Positions 32,053 through 44,140 are shown, counted from the first letter of the stretch. The stretch: DNA of 64,000 nucleotides from Semisulcospira habei (GCA_036245525.1 BTPG01000007.1:165502976-165566975); one strand, 5' to 3'. The notes: generated by a model from the sequence alone, not told the origin. Numbers and translations are program-made.

Positions 32053-32490
32053 CTGTTACCAGAAATAAAAAAAAGAGTAAAAAAAAATCACATGAATCCC
32101 TACCACTTTGTTACATCAAAAGTTTGTTATTGGCAGAGTACCTAATGAGGAAAAACCACAATCACAAAATCTACAAAGTGATGTCCAAAGTTTCTTACAG
32201 TTAGCAAGGAAAATGTATTTTTCTCTAAAATGTATTTTTCTTTAAAATAATTTTTTTCGAAAAATACTTACCGATGGTATTACTGAGAGGAAGATATACT
32301 TAACCGACAATTTCAGTCTCCAAAATTTGTTGTGTGTTGCCACACAACCAGGGACGTAACTCTAGCAAGCAGTTTTACCTAATCTCCCGAGTGTCCTCCT
32401 TATCCTCCGAGTAACCTCCCTTCCAAATCTCGCGAGAGGCCGTTATTTCCAGTTCTATTTGAGCTGACATGCGGCAAGCGGGGAAAGTTT

Positions 32491-32588
32491 GAGTAATACC
32501 ATCGGTAAGTATTTTTTGAAAAACTTTATTTTAAAGAAAAATACATTTATTTCTTCAAAATCGTTACCGATGGTATTACTGAGAGGAA
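32491..32588 (-). repeat. ICR of DIRS-E
   Basis: Complementary to the 3' tip near 32228-32275 and the 5' tip at 38418-38464, meeting at the ttt core. The 3' tip itself carries a short tandem duplication (aaatgtatttttct twice, 32211 and 32228). Confidence 0.8.
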
Positions 32589-32789
32589 GAATAAAAAAGA
32601 GGGGGAGGGTGCCGCTCAAGGGTCAATGTCCCCAAGTAACTGCTTAGCTAGACCCCTGGCCGGGGCACACTCCCGACAATTTCAGTCAAGTGTTACCTAC
32701 GGCGCCACCAGCGCCGGGAGGGAGTGTTGAGCCACGGTAACATCACCCACCAGAGCCAGGGTGTGCCGCTGGCTGGAGAGGTCACGCAA

Positions 32790-33790
32790 TTAAAAACGGG
32801 CGAAAGTAGATTCGGCCCGCCAGCCCACAGCCGCCACAATGTCCCTCACGGCGCAGTTGCGGTCGAACGCGACGCTCGTGGAGACAGCCCGGAATTCGTG
32901 AGCTCGAATCTGCAACCTCTGCACTCCCTCCGTCAAGAGGTTCTCCATAAGCAGATCTGACGATGCCGCGCAGCCAAACGGATATCGTCCGAGCAGAAAT
33001 ATCGGTCCTGCCCGGAGATAAGGGCAGGAAGAGGCGTAAACGTCCTCGCCGTAGGGGTTTCGACCGGCGGAGGTATATTTATAACGCCCGGACCGGGTCT
33101 TGTTGGCATACGTCCTGAAGCATATGTGGGGCCCGCAATAGACAAATAGTGATTGGTTGAGGGGTGGCTGAAGGGAGCCTGTTCTTGGCCAAAAAGGAAG
33201 GACTAGTGAGGAGTTAGACAGAGCTGTCGGCCCGGAGTTGCAGGCAAGACAGGTGTACTGAGAGAGCGTGGAGTTCACTCACGCGAGAGGCAGTGGCTAG
33301 AGCCAGTAAGAAGCACGTTTTTCGAGTCAAGTCGGAGAACCGCGCCAAGTGCAGGGGTTCAAAACGAGCAGTGTTCCTGCGAGATCCCATCGAGGCAGTA
33401 GGGAGCGTGTCACAGGTCGCTGAAGGTCAAAATGAGCCATAAGGTCGGCAAGATCTGAGCAAAAACCGGGATCTGGAAGTCCCAAATGGCGGTACGTATC
33501 AGCAACCATAGAAAGATATTCCCGAAGGGTGATGGGCGCCATGGACTGATCCTGGAAGAGCCACAGAAAGAAGTCAGGTAGCTGAGGCATAGTCAAAGCG
33601 GAGGGGAAAAGGTGTCGAGTACCGCACCAAGACTGCAAAATCCTCCATTTTCCCTCATAAACTTTCCTGGTGGAAGGGCGTCGAGCTGAAGCGATAGCCG
33701 CCACTGCGGCATCCGATAAACCTCACGCTGTGAGGGCACGCCACACAACCTCCAGGCCTGTAAGAGAAGGTTCTCCGGGCAAGGGTGAAA
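32790..33790 (-). pseudogene. DIRS-E tyrosine recombinase
   Basis: Core-binding region ARRPSTRKVYEGKWRILQSW and TLREYLSMVADTYRHLG at 33704-33450, then LPRWDLAGTLLVLNPC, after which the frame breaks (a deletion near 33375). The catalytic Arg region is out of frame near 33280 (VSELHALS-like). The C-terminal HEFRAVSTSVAFDRNCAVRDIVAAVGWRAESTFARF is at 32930-32790, followed by a stop where the Tyr of FARFYL would be (FARF then TAA). So the nucleophile Tyr is lost to a nonsense mutation in addition to the frameshifts. Confidence 0.75.
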
Positions 33791-33957
33791 AAGATCTCGT
33801 CGAGGCTGCTTCAGCATCGTGCGTGGCGTTGGAAGCCGGAGCAGTGGAGCCGTGGCGAGACTCAGGAGATCTGTGTTCCAGCTCTTGTTCCAAGAGAATG
33901 GGGCAACCAAGAAAAGCACCGTGTTGCAGCCTTGGAGCGTGAGGAGAATCTTGGGTA

Positions 33958-35275
33958 TCAGTACTGAGGGAGGGTACGCGTAGGCCAGGAGACCCTCCCA
34001 AGGAATGGAGAGAGGGAGTCTACCGCCCACGCACGCGGGTCGGGAATGGAGAGACGAAGAGGGGGGAGTTGTGCATTCCACCGCGTCGCGAACAGTCGAT
34101 CATGGGTGTCTCCCAGTGGAACACAAATCATGCGAAAAAGGTCAGGACGGAGAGTCCACTCGGTATGGAGAAGTTGGTCCAGACGTGACACAGAATCCGC
34201 CAGCGCATTCAGCCATCCCGGAATGTGACGTGCCCGCAGCAAGATGTCCCGATCCCGGCACCACACTAGGAGCTGGAACAGAAGGATACACAGAGAGGGA
34301 GAACGCGTCCCGCCCTGCTTCTGAATATACGCCACAACAGTCGAGGTGTCGGAGAGGACGAAGTCCGCCTGGTGTGACACGTGTGTCGCCCAGGCGATGA
34401 GAGCGAGCCAAACCGCCTTCAACTCCAACCAGTTGATGTGCTTGCCCACTACATCTGGTGGCCAAAGGCCCGCTGTCTCGTGGAAGTCCGTGAGGAGGAG
34501 CGCCCCCCAACCAGAGCGACTGACATCCGTGCAGATCGACAGGTAGGGTAGCGGGGATGCTAGGGGAACTCCTGACGCCAACCAAGAGGGGTCTGTCCAC
34601 CGGAGGAGATATGGACGGACCAGGGAATACACAGGTATGCGGGCTTCTAAATACCCCGAAGACGGTCGCCAGAGGAGAAGGAGATGAAGTTGAAGCGGTC
34701 GTGAGTAGAGCCGACCGAGAGGAAGGAAGTCCGCGGCAGCGCTCATGAGGCCTAACAACTGCAACCACATCCGCGCTGGAGCAGGCATGGCACGATACAT
34801 CTGCAGAGCCAAAGTCGCCAACTTCTCAATCCGCGCCTGAGGAAGTCGTACCAGGTGCAAGTCGGTCCGAAAAGCCATACCCAGATGAATAAAGCTGTGG
34901 GACGGTAAGAGGTCCGACTGGCCGAAGTGGACCAGGAAACCAAGATGAGGAAGAAGGAAGAGTAGCGCGTTCCTGTCGGTGTACAAGCTGGACTCGATCT
35001 GATTGTGGAGCAGCAGATCATCAAGGTAGTGCGAGGTCGGACTGAGAGAGGACCGCCGAGCGTGTGCGACCACTGCGTCCATGATCCTGGTGAAGACCCA
35101 GGGACTGATGTGTAGACCGAATGACATGACCCGTAACTGATAAACCACCCCGCGGAAGGCGAAGCGCAGGTGACGGCGAGCTGAAGGATGCATGAACACA
35201 TGGAGGTATGCATCGGCCAGAACGAGATTGACAGCGAAATCCATGGGCCTGACCGCGGCACGGAGAGCGCTTGTA
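33958..35275 (-). pseudogene. DIRS-E reverse transcriptase-RNase H
   Basis: One 428-codon frame reads DFAVNLVLADAYLHV, SFGLHISPWVFTRIMDAVVAHARRS, HYLDDLLLHNQI (catalytic Asp pair intact), then RNase H ICTDVSRSGWGALLL, NWLELKAVWLAL, VLSDTSTVVAYIQKQGGT, RARHIPGWLNALADSVSR. The N-terminal fingers of RT are missing at the junction near 35275. This is the best preserved polymerase palm among the DIRS copies, but it is truncated. Confidence 0.82.
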
Positions 35276-35950
35276 AAATCTTGAAATTCAAATCCAGACG
35301 AAAATTAGTCGTTTCTACTTAGCTAAAATTGGGTAAGTAGTTGACACTTCCTGACAGTAATGTCATCGGTAATGTTTTTGAAAAAACAAACCGGTGTATT
35401 CAACGTGGTACAGCCGTTGGCTGACCGGCATACGGCAAAAGGTAGCTGTCGTCGCCTAGGGGTGGTCCCCCACGTCTGCCGCCGGGTACTCCGATTCGTA
35501 GGGGGGTGCATGAGACCCAACAAAGGCCTTGAGGGGGGATGTTCGTTTATTAGTTAATTTTTTTAAATTTTTTTTTAATGTCCCTATAGCATCAGAGATG
35601 AACAGAGACGAGCTGGTGAACTGTGGGTTGTACTATAGCAGTAATGCTACAAGGTCTCACTAACCGGAAAAAGGAAATATATGTATGAATTAATTTTTTG
35701 TTGTTGTTGTTGCATATTTCAGTTCGAGGCCCAGGGTCTATAGCATGTCCCAATCCGATAAGGTGGGAAAGGTGGAGCAATCTAATATTGCGCTTGGCCC
35801 AGGGCCTACCAGACGCAGCGAGGTGAAAAATAGAGTAAAATGAGAGTAATAACCAACAACAAAGGTCCTATGCTGTGGGGAGACATTTATTCATACAATA
35901 TATAAGAAAGTGTTAAAATTGCAGGACCACGGTTAAAATGTCATTCTCAT
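35276..35950. other. Foreign insert inside DIRS-E
   Basis: 35300-35395 is the outer end of a B/G-type DIRS 5' repeat (gtcgtttctacttagct... gtcatcggtaatg). It is followed by about 550 bp of unrecognised sequence with a gtt microsatellite (35697) and AT-rich runs. I see no ORF of note. It probably reflects recombination between two DIRS copies. Confidence 0.5.
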
Positions 35951-35959
35951 ATGAGGCCG

Positions 35960-37700
35960 GGGACCGAGTTCGCAAGCCTGATATCCATAGGTGGCGAGGC
36001 ACGAATAGGCCCATTCCTGGCCGGGAGATGCGGGTCGCAGCTCTCGGTGTAAGACGGGACGGAAGGCGGGAGAAAAGTGCGGGGATCACGGCGGCAGCTG
36101 GTCCGCATGTGTGTATGACCCCGAAGGGGTATGTCCTGAGGAGGGCTATCCGACCTGAGTGGTGAGACGGACGCCTAGAGGACGTACCCTATGTAATACG
36201 TGCGCGCGGAGACTGGCTGCCAGCCAGGGCGCAAGGAGACAGTGGGAACCCCAAGGCGCCGATCAACAAGTCGTGATGTGACGACATATGGCGACGCGGT
36301 GGCGTAGAGACGCAAATATGTAATATCACGCCTGGCTGGCTTGGAGCCGCGCCAGCCGGGGGCCAATGTCTCCTCCTCCGCGAGAGACCGTCTTCAAAGG
36401 CCGGGTGCGCGGGACTGGTTGTGAAAGACGCCCGAGGGAGTGGGGATGTAAGATCTCACCCAGCACATCACAACCCGCGGCCGAAGGGACAGCATCCGTC
36501 ACCTTGGCCGGGATGGAAATTAGCCGCAAGTGTCCCGTCTCCGTAGAGCGAGAGCGCGGAGATAGTATGCGACAGGGTCCGACGACCGTGAGCGCCGAGA
36601 AAAAACACCGACGGCAGTAGAGCTGGGAGTGGCCGGGCGATTTGCAGCCTCGTCTGATGGCATGGGGCGCCGACGACGGTAGAATGGGGAAATTTGTAGG
36701 AGCCGAAGCGTCGGCTGTGTTTAGGCCCAAACGGGAATCGCGCCAAAATGAGACGAAACAAAACGCCGACTGTGGCCGAGTTGGGAGGTGCCGGGTGAGC
36801 TGGAGCCGCAGTGAAAGACACGGAAGAAGCAGCAGAAGAAAAAGGAGAAGACCGACGCCTCACAGTGGAGGGACTGTGTCGTCTGTTGTCATGAAGTGGT
36901 CGGCGGTGCGCACCGTGGCGGGAAGAAACCCGTTACAGTACGGCGAAGGCCGTTCGGAGCGAAGGCGATACACACGTCGTCGAGAGGAGTGTCGCGAGCG
37001 ACGGGAGGCAGGAGAAGCGCAGGGAGCATGGCGACAGGGGACGGATGGAGGTGTAGGATCCCGAAGGGAAACGTCTGCAATAGGAGACAACGAAGGAGAA
37101 TAAAACCGACGGGAGGGGTGAGAAACACGCCGTGAGGACATACCAAGTGTGGCACGAGTGCGCGGTGACTGGCTTTTAGCCAGGGCGCGAGGAGACAGTG
37201 GTGGAGCCGAAGCGCCAAGCAACAAGTCGTGATGTGACGACAATTGTTGAAGTTGCGGCGGAAAAGTGCAATTAGGCAAAGTCACGTCTGGCTGGAGAGT
37301 GCACGGGCCAGGGACTGCCGATGGTCGATGTCTCCTCCCCCCAAAATGATGGGGTTGCCTCCGTTGGAGACCCGTCTTAGAAGGCCGAGTCTGCGGGGCT
37401 GGCTGCGAAATACGCTCATGGGAGCGGGGACGTAAATTCTCACCTGGTGTAAAACCACCCACGGCAGGAGGGACGGTGTCCAACACCCGCGCTTGAGTGG
37501 CAAAGAGCTGTAAGGGTCCCTGCACAGAAGATCGGGATTGCTGTGATGTAATGTGATTGGAATCCGGAGACCGTGAGCGCCGAGAAGAAACACCGATAGC
37601 GGCAGAGCTGGTGGTGATTGGGCAAAGAGGCGCTTCTTCGGACTGTACGGGGCGCCGACGACGGTAGAACTTCCACATTTCGGACCAGCGATCTTCTTCC
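35960..37700 (-). repeat. 0.95-kb tandem duplication in DIRS-E gag
   Basis: Matching landmarks: caagtcgtgatgtgacgac at 36269 and 37222, gccagggcgc near 36225 and 37180, ggcgccgacgacggtaga near 36665 and 37650. The copies have diverged, so the duplication is not recent. Confidence 0.7.
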
Positions 37701-37820
37701 CACGAAGCACAAAGACCACACGTGTGGTACGACGCACATCCCGAGCAAGGCAGGCAGCACGGATGTAAATCACTAGGCCACTAGAAATTTTTACAGGTGG
37801 GGCACGTTTTAAGAAGAAAA

Positions 37821-38001
37821 CTGCAACAGTGAACAGAGTGTAAAGGAAACGCGCGTAGCCCAGAGGCTACGTAACCAAGCAGACAACCGTTACAACCGAC
37901 AATCGAAGACGAAGTCGAAACGAATGGCAAAACGCCGCAAATCCACGGAAACTGCCCCAATTCGCCACAATCATCAAGGGAGGCAATGTCCGAGGCCTTA
38001 C
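37821..38001 (-). other. Predicted intron in DIRS-E gag leader
   Basis: A 181-bp GT-AG interval in phase 2 following ATG GCC AG. Donor-side sequence (ccacggaaactgcccc, caatgtccgaggcc) is shared with DIRS-F. Confidence 0.65.
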
Positions 38002-38259
38002 CTGGCCATGTTAAGACAAACAAGGCCGAAGGATGGACAAAGAAGACGAAGATAACGGGAGACTGAGAAAGAAGGATCTAATTAAAATGGCTGTCAAGTA
38101 TAGAACTGGAAATAACGGCCTCTCGCGAGATTTGGAAGGGAGGTTACTCGGAGGATAGGGAGGACACTCGGGGGATTAGGAAACTGCTTGCTAGAGTTTC
38201 GTCCCTGGTTGTGTGGCAACACACAACAAATTTTGGAGACTGAAATTGTCGGTTAAGTA

Positions 38260-38408
38260 TCATCATCATCATCATCAGTCCCTTGCCCGAACTGGGCGTT
38301 GGGGGGACTGAAAGGCAGCAGCAACAGACAGTGCTCTCCACTGAGTTCTATTTTGGGCGGTGGCAAGCAAGTCTGGCATCTCGAGTTCGGTCCATTCTTT
38401 TCTTTTAT
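38260..38408 (-). mobile_element. Short retroelement with (GAT)n tail
   Basis: A 149-bp insert in the DIRS-E 5' terminal repeat, flanked by the 9-bp duplication ggttaagta (38251-38259 and 38409-38417). On the minus strand it ends in (TGA)n after CAGTTCGGGCAAGGGAC. Looks like a 5'-truncated LINE or SINE end. Confidence 0.75.
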
Positions 38409-38716
38409 GGTTAAGTATATCTTCCTCTCAATAATACCATCGGTAACGATTTTGAAGAAATAAATGTATTTTTTCGAAAAATACTTACTGATGGCATTAC
38501 TATTAGGAAGGTACACTTAGCTTACCAATTTCAGCCTAAAAACTCGTGTATTGCTACACAACCAGGGAAGTAACTCTAGCATGCAGTTACCCCATCACAT
38601 GAGTAGTCTCCCTGTCCCCTGAGTAGCCTCCCCTCCTCATCACGTGAGTGATGCCTTCACATCAGTCTTACTCTTAGCGACTGGCGGCAAGTGGGGTAGG
38701 TGGGAGGGCGCTTTGA

Positions 38717-38813
38717 GTAATGTCATCAATAAGTATTTTTCGAAAAAATACATTTTAGAGAAACATACATTTGTTTCTTCAAAAACATTACCGATGGCAT
38801 TATTATTAGGAAG
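38717..38813 (-). repeat. ICR of DIRS-J
   Basis: Junction-type sequence as in the other copies. One arm matches the 3' tip at 38465-38515. The 5' tip of J is not present in the window. Confidence 0.75.
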
Positions 38814-38929
38814 AATAGCGAAGAGGAGGAGGGTGCCGCCCACTAGTGCCTACCCCAGCATTAACGCTTAGCCAAGGCCCCTTAGGCGCAAACTCCCAAC
38901 AACTTCAGCTAAGCGTTACCTATGGCCGT

Positions 38930-40560
38930 GGTGAGGCGCAGATCGGTGGTCCAGCTCGTGTTCCAATTAAACGGCGCCACTAGGAACAGTAATGTATTGC
39001 AGCCCTTGAGCTTTTGGAGGACTTTGGGTGCCAGCACAGACAGGGGGTATGCGTAAGCCAGGGGGCCAAGGCGAGTGGGTCCGGCACTGGTGAAACAAAA
39101 AGGGGAAGCTGCCTGTTCCCCCTCGTCGCAAACAGGTCGATCATGGGCGTCTCCCAGCGCGTGCATATCATCCGGAAGAGATCGGTTCGGAGGGTCCACT
39201 CGGTGTGAAGTAGTTGGCCTCGCCGCGAGAGGGAGTCCGCCAGGACATTCAGGTGGCTGGGGATGTGTCGCGCTCGAAGCGAAATGCCGCGGTCCTTGCG
39301 CCACACGAGCACTTGATATAGGAAGATGCAAAGCGAAGACGAGAGAGTTCTGCTCTGCTTCTGGACGTAGGACACGACTGTTGTGTTATCGGAGAGAATC
39401 AGAACTTCCTGATGTCTGAGGCGAATCTCCCAGGCGACGAGGGCGAGCCACACCGCCTTCAACTCCAGCCAGTTGATATGCTTCCCGACCAGGTCCGGTG
39501 GCCACTTGCAGGCGACAGCGCAGAAGTCCAGGAAAAGGTGAGCCCCCCCATCCCGAGAGGCTCGCGTCCGAGCAGAGTGACAGGTTGGGTAGGGTGGAGT
39601 AGAGGGAAACTCCTGTAGCCAGCCACACTGGGTCCATCCATCTTTGAAGGTGCGGCCAAACTAGCTGTGACACTGGAACCGAGGCCACCAGGTCGTCCGA
39701 GAACGGGCGCCAATGAAGCAGCAGATGCAGCTGGAGCGCTGCGAGTAGAGCCTGCCTAGAGGTAAAAGGTCCACCGCTGCGCTCATGAGCCCAAGGAGCT
39801 GTAGCCAAACTCTGGCCAAAACCATTTTGGCGCAGGACACCTGAAGGGCTAGTCCTGCCAACTTCTGGACATGTGCCTCGGGTAGTCTCACCGTGTTGAG
39901 GTCTGTCAGGAACTCCATGCCGAGATGTGCAAACCGGCGGGAGAGCGTGAGGTCTGACTTTCCTAAGTTGACCAGGAAGCCGAGTTGTTGCAGAAGGGAT
40001 AGTAAGACGTCCCTGTCGCCCAAAAGAGCGGCTGTGTCCTGGTTTCTGAGGAGCAGGTCGTCGAGATAGTTGGAGGTAGGACTTGAAGACGACCGCCTGG
40101 CCCTGGCAACCACTGCGCCAATAATCCGGGTGAAGACCCAGGGGCTGAGGATGAGGCCAAAGGGTAGGGCTCGGAACTGGTAAACCACCCATCGGTAGGT
40201 GAAGCGCAGGTACCGCCAAAAGCTGCGGGGTGCATGGGCACATGTAGGTACGGGTCAGATAAGTCGAGGCTGATGGCGAAATCCATGGGCTTGACCACCG
40301 CTCTCAATGCTCTGGTGGTTTCCATCCAGAAGGTCAGAGCGGTAATGAACTTGTTCAGCGCCGAGAGATCTATGACTGGCCTCCACCCGCTGTCCAGCTT
40401 TGGCACCACGAAGAGACGACTGTAGAAGGCCAGCGAGTCAGGACGTGCAACCACCTCTGTGGAGCAGAGAGCAGAGAGTCCACTTCTCCTTGCAGTGCCT
40501 GAACCTTGACCTGGTCGCCCAGAACCTGGGTCCAGACAGGGAAGAGCAGCAGCAGAGGTG
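38930..40560 (-). pseudogene. DIRS-J reverse transcriptase-RNase H
   Basis: RT: WRPVIDLSALNKFITA, MDFAISLDLSDPYLHVP, YQFRALPFGLILSPWVFTRI, SNYLDDLLLRNQDTAA (catalytic pair intact). RNase H: LCSDASLSGWG, LILSDNTTVVSYVQKQSRT, RARHIPSHLNVLADSLSRRGQ, FATRGNRQLPLFVSPVPDP. Several frameshifts (about 40200, 39700 and 39460) break the frame. Confidence 0.8.
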
Positions 40561-41038
40561 GTGACCAAAAGGAGATCTGCAGACCCGTCGCTGTGTAGCG
40601 CCAACCTCCCGCCAACTGGAGACCCTACAGAGGTTGGCGGAGGCAACACGGTTGGTGAGTCAGTGGGCCCTTCCGTCTGGGGCCAGGCGGAGGCTGGGGC
40701 CGGGGCCAGGAAGGTGAGGGAGCGACCAGCCGAGGGGGAGGGGGAGGGGGGTGAGCTGGAGCATCTGGAAGGATGGGGTAAGGGTCTGTACATTGACAGG
40801 GCACAACCCACGGCCTTGCGGGCAGGCGAAGGACTGGGAGTGTCCTGCATACCAGTGTTGGCGGAACTTGATGTCGATTCTAGCCGGCCACTTGTTGTCA
40901 GCGAAAAACCCCGAGCCTGTCATAGGTCCCTGTGGCTGAAAGGAAAACACGTCCGAAAGGTCCCGGAAGCTGGGTGGCTGAGGAAGGGACTTCAATCTCT
41001 TGGCCTGATGCCACCCAGGCCTTTCTCTTTAGCGGTGG
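40561..41038 (-). pseudogene. gag: DIRS-J gag remnant
   Basis: The motif SLPQPPSFRDLSDVFSFQPQ, then IDIKFRQHWYAGHSQSFACPQG, is read at 40995-40830. It then jumps to the RT N-terminal Pro-rich region, so about half of the conserved gag block is deleted. The PLKRK motif would start near 41030, where Nimb-2 begins. Confidence 0.65.
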
Positions 41039-41039
41039 G

Positions 41040-42502
41040 GCTTTGACCCATTCGTATAGATACGACAATAGCCAGGAAAAATTGAAAGCAGTTCATTGAG
41101 GCTCTGTTGGTATATGGCTGGTGGAGTAGAGTCTTTCTTGTGGGCAGTCAAGTCCAGCACGATGTCAGGAACTGGTAAGAGCCAGGGTGGAGTGATGTGT
41201 TGCAGGCATTCCGAAACTCTGTCCAGATCCAATCTGGCCGCCTGCAGATGAGGTCGGACACGGAAAGAAAGTGGATGGACAGCTCCCGGATGGGTATCGT
41301 AAATCTCTGCAAACGATGGTTTAAAAACACAATCATAGGCAGGATTGTCTGGATGGGCCTTCAGTTTCAGAACGTAGCTAAGCATGAGGTGGATGCGGCG
41401 GAGCTTGAGAGAAGGCTCCCCTGCCTCGGCATACAGACTAGGAACTGGAGACGTCCTGAAGGCCCCAAGACATATCCGCAGACCCTGATGGTGAATTGTG
41501 TTCAGACGCTGTAGCACAGACTTGGAAGCTGAGCCATACACCACAGAGCCGTTATCCAGTTTGGACCGAACAAGGGCCCAGTACAGTCGAAGTAAGACAG
41601 TACGGTCCGCACCCCAGTCAGTACGACCAATGACACGAAGAACGTCGAGAGCCTTCTGACAAGAGGTTCTGAGTTAATTAATATGGTTGCGGAAGGTAAG
41701 TCTTTTGTCAAAGATGACCCCCAGAAACTTTGCCTCCTCGGCCACCTTAATCGGCACTCCAGCAATGCTCAGGCTAGGTTCTGGAAAAAATTTCGTCTGG
41801 ATAGTTAAATGCACACAGACAGTCTTGGAGGGCGAGAACTTGAATCCATTGAGAGACACCCACCGCTGGATGCGATCAACGCACAGCTGCAAGCGCCTCT
41901 CAAGGGACGCAAGTCCTCGACCACGTGAGCACAAAGCAAAGTAGTCAACAAACAAAGAGCATTCAGAATCATTATTGATGGCCTTTACAATGTTATTAAT
42001 TTTAATACTAAATAAAACAGGAGATACAATGCTGCCCTGTGGGACACCCATCTCTGTTCAAAGGAGTCGGAGAGGGTGGAGCCCACACGGACATGGAACG
42101 ACCAGTTAGTCAAAAAATTGTGAATAAAAACGGGCAGGTACCCTTTAAAACCCATGTCCAACAAGTCAGACATTATGACATACTTCCAGGTAGTGTCATA
42201 TGCCTTCTCAAGATCGAAGAAAATATAATAGACATGCTGCTTGTTGACAACAGCATCTCGAAAAAATGATTCAAAGCGGACTAAATGGTCAGTTGTACTA
42301 CGGAAGCGCCAAAAACTGCACTGGAGGTCTGTGAGGAGACCATGTGACTCAAGATGCCACACCAGGCGGGCGTTGACCAGGCGCTCCATAGTTTTACATA
42401 AACATGTTGTCAAAGCGATAGGCCGGTAGTTGCCCGGGTCGGAAGGATCCTTACCCGGCATGGGGATCGGTACAACCACAGCCTGGTGCCAAGACGGCGG
42501 GA
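41040..42502 (-). pseudogene. Nimb-2 reverse transcriptase, C-terminal part
   Basis: Motifs PGNYRPIALTTCLCKTMERL, FFDLEKAYDTTWKYV, MGVPQGSIVSPVLF, LFVDYFALCSRG. The catalytic box is FVDY instead of FVDD, so the second Asp is lost. A frameshift near 42050 separates the PQG motif. The thumb region runs to 41200, then the start of RNase H (CRIYTNGSKP) at the DIRS-J boundary. Confidence 0.8.
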
Positions 42503-42775
42503 AAATGTATTTTTTCTTAAAATAATTTTTTCCGAAAAATACTTACCGATGGTATTACTAATAGGAAGACATACTTAGCCTGTCAATTTCAGCCTCCAAA
42601 ACTGTTTTGTGTTGCTACACAACCAGGGACGTAACTCTAGCCAGCAGCTACCCCATCACATGAGTGGCCGCCCTTTCCTCCGGATAGCCTCCCTTCCTGA
42701 TCTCGCGAGAGGACGTTATTTCCAAGTTCTATCTTAACAGACAGACGGCAAGCGGGGAAGTTGGGAGGGAAATCT

Positions 42776-42874
42776 GAGTAATACCATCGGTAAGTATTTT
42801 TCGAAAAAATTTATTTTAAGAAAAAATACATTTGTTTCATCAAAAACTTTACCGATGGTATTACTGATAGGAAG
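42776..42874 (-). repeat. ICR of DIRS-F
   Basis: Complementary to the 3' tip (42505-42555) and the 5' tip (46838-46882) around a ttt core. Confidence 0.82.
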
Positions 42875-42981
42875 AATGGCGAAGAGGAGCTGGGTGCCGT
42901 TGCAAATGCTCAGCCGTGGGGTAACTGCTTAGCTAGGTCCCATTCAAGCGCACACTCCCGACAATTTCAGTTAAGTATTAC

Positions 42982-44140
42982 CTATGGCGCATCCAGCGCC
43001 GGGAGAGAGTGTTGCGCCACAGCGATGTCCCCCACTAGTCTCAGGTTTTGCCTATGGCCGGAGAGGTCACGGAAATAAAAGTGGGCGAAAGTAGCTTCGG
43101 CCCTCCAGCCCACCGCTGCCACAATGTCCCGCACGGCGCAGTTGCGGTCGAACGCTACGCTTGTGGAGACAGCCCGGACTTCGTGTGCTCGAATCCTCAA
43201 CCTCTTCGCTCCCTGTCGAGAGGTCTTCGTAAGCGGATCTTATGATTCCGCGTAGCCAAGCGGAAATCGTCTGAGCCGAAATATCATTCCTGCCCGGAGC
43301 TAAGGGCAGGAAGAGACGTAAACGACCTTGCCGTATAGGTTTAGACCGGCGGAGGTAAATTTTTAACCCCCTGATCGGGTCGTGTTGGCGAACGTCCGGG
43401 GGCATATTTGGGCTTCTCAATGGACGAATAGTGATCGGTTGAGGTGGGGCGGAAGGGAGCCTATTCTTGGCCAAAAAGGAAGGACTAGTGAGGAGTTGGA
43501 CAGAGCCGTCGGACCGAAGTTGTAGGCAAGACGGGTGTATGGAGAAAGCGTGGAGTTCACTCACACGAGAGGCAGTGGCCAGAGCCAGTAAGAAGCACGT
43601 TTTTCGAGTCAAGTCAGAGAACCTCGCCAAATGCAGGGGTTCAAAACGGGAAGTGTTCAGCCATGTTAAGACCCACGCGAAGTCCCAGCGAGGTAGTAGG
43701 GAGCGAGTGACAGGTCGCTGGAGGTCAAAATGAGCCATAAGATCGGCGAGATCTTTGCATGAACCAGGATCGGGTAGTCCCAAATGGCGGTATGTATCTG
43801 CCACCATAGATAGATATCCCCGAATAGTAATGGTTGCTACAGACTGATCCTGAAAGAGCCACAGAAAGAATTCGGCCAGCTGAGGCATAGTCAAAGCCGT
43901 GGAGGAAAGTTGTCTAGTACCGCACCAAGCTTGCAGGACTCTCCATTTTCCCTCATAAATCTTCAGGGTTGAAGGGCGTCGTGCTGAAGTGATAGCAGCC
44001 ACCGCTGCATCTGAGAAACCTCGAGCTGTGAGGGCACGCCGCACAACCTCCAGGCGTGTAAGAGGAGGTTCTCCGGGCAAGGGTGAAATAGGTCTCGTCG
44101 GGGTTGCTTCAGCATCGTCCGCGGCGTTGGTAGCCGGAGC
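42982..44140 (-). pseudogene. DIRS-F tyrosine recombinase, one frameshift
   Basis: The long frame covers LEVVRRALTARGFSDAAV, ARRPSTLKIYEGKWRVLQAW, TITIRGYLSMVADTYRHLG, ATASRVSELHAFS (first catalytic Arg), ISAQTISAWLRGII. A 2-bp deletion near 43218 (compare DIRS-H) puts the rest in another frame: RAHEVRAVSTSVAF (HxxR) and WRAEATFAHFYFRDLSG (Trp, Tyr). Apart from that single lesion, all catalytic motifs are present, making this one of the best preserved recombinases here. Confidence 0.85.

Larger units (their letters stand above)
35951..38009 (-). pseudogene. gag: DIRS-E gag N-terminal region with duplication
   Basis: Start exon ATG GCC AG at 38009-38002, donor GTAAGG, acceptor ending at 37821. 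The spliced frame M-A-S-F-L-L-K-T-C-P-T-C-K-N-F then meets TAG where other copies have CAG (FQWP), a nonsense mutation. The Cys domain continues as CCLPCSGC-like and W-KFYRRRRPVQ. A segment of about 0.95 kb is duplicated (about 35960-36870 and 36920-37700). Confidence 0.65.
32211..38464 (-). mobile_element. DIRS-E retrotransposon with disrupted middle
   Basis: The left 3' end (32211) and right 5' end (38464) have matching terminal repeats (gagaggaag, accgacaatttcagtctcc and the long cct-rich block), so they are one element. YR, RNase H and RT are at 32790-35275, and gag is at about 35950-38010. Between them (35276-35950) is foreign DNA including a B/G-type DIRS 5' tip. A 149-bp insert lies in the 5' repeat. 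The RT catalytic box is intact (YLDD). Confidence 0.8.
38462..41038 (-). mobile_element. DIRS-J retrotransposon, 3' part, YR deleted
   Basis: The 3' terminus starts at 38462, sharing AAA with the DIRS-E 5' tip, so the two elements lie head to tail. ICR, RNase H, RT and a gag remnant follow. No recombinase is present: the 3' non-coding part near 38930 joins directly to RNase H C-terminal sequence. It ends abruptly at 41038 against Nimb-2. Confidence 0.8.
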
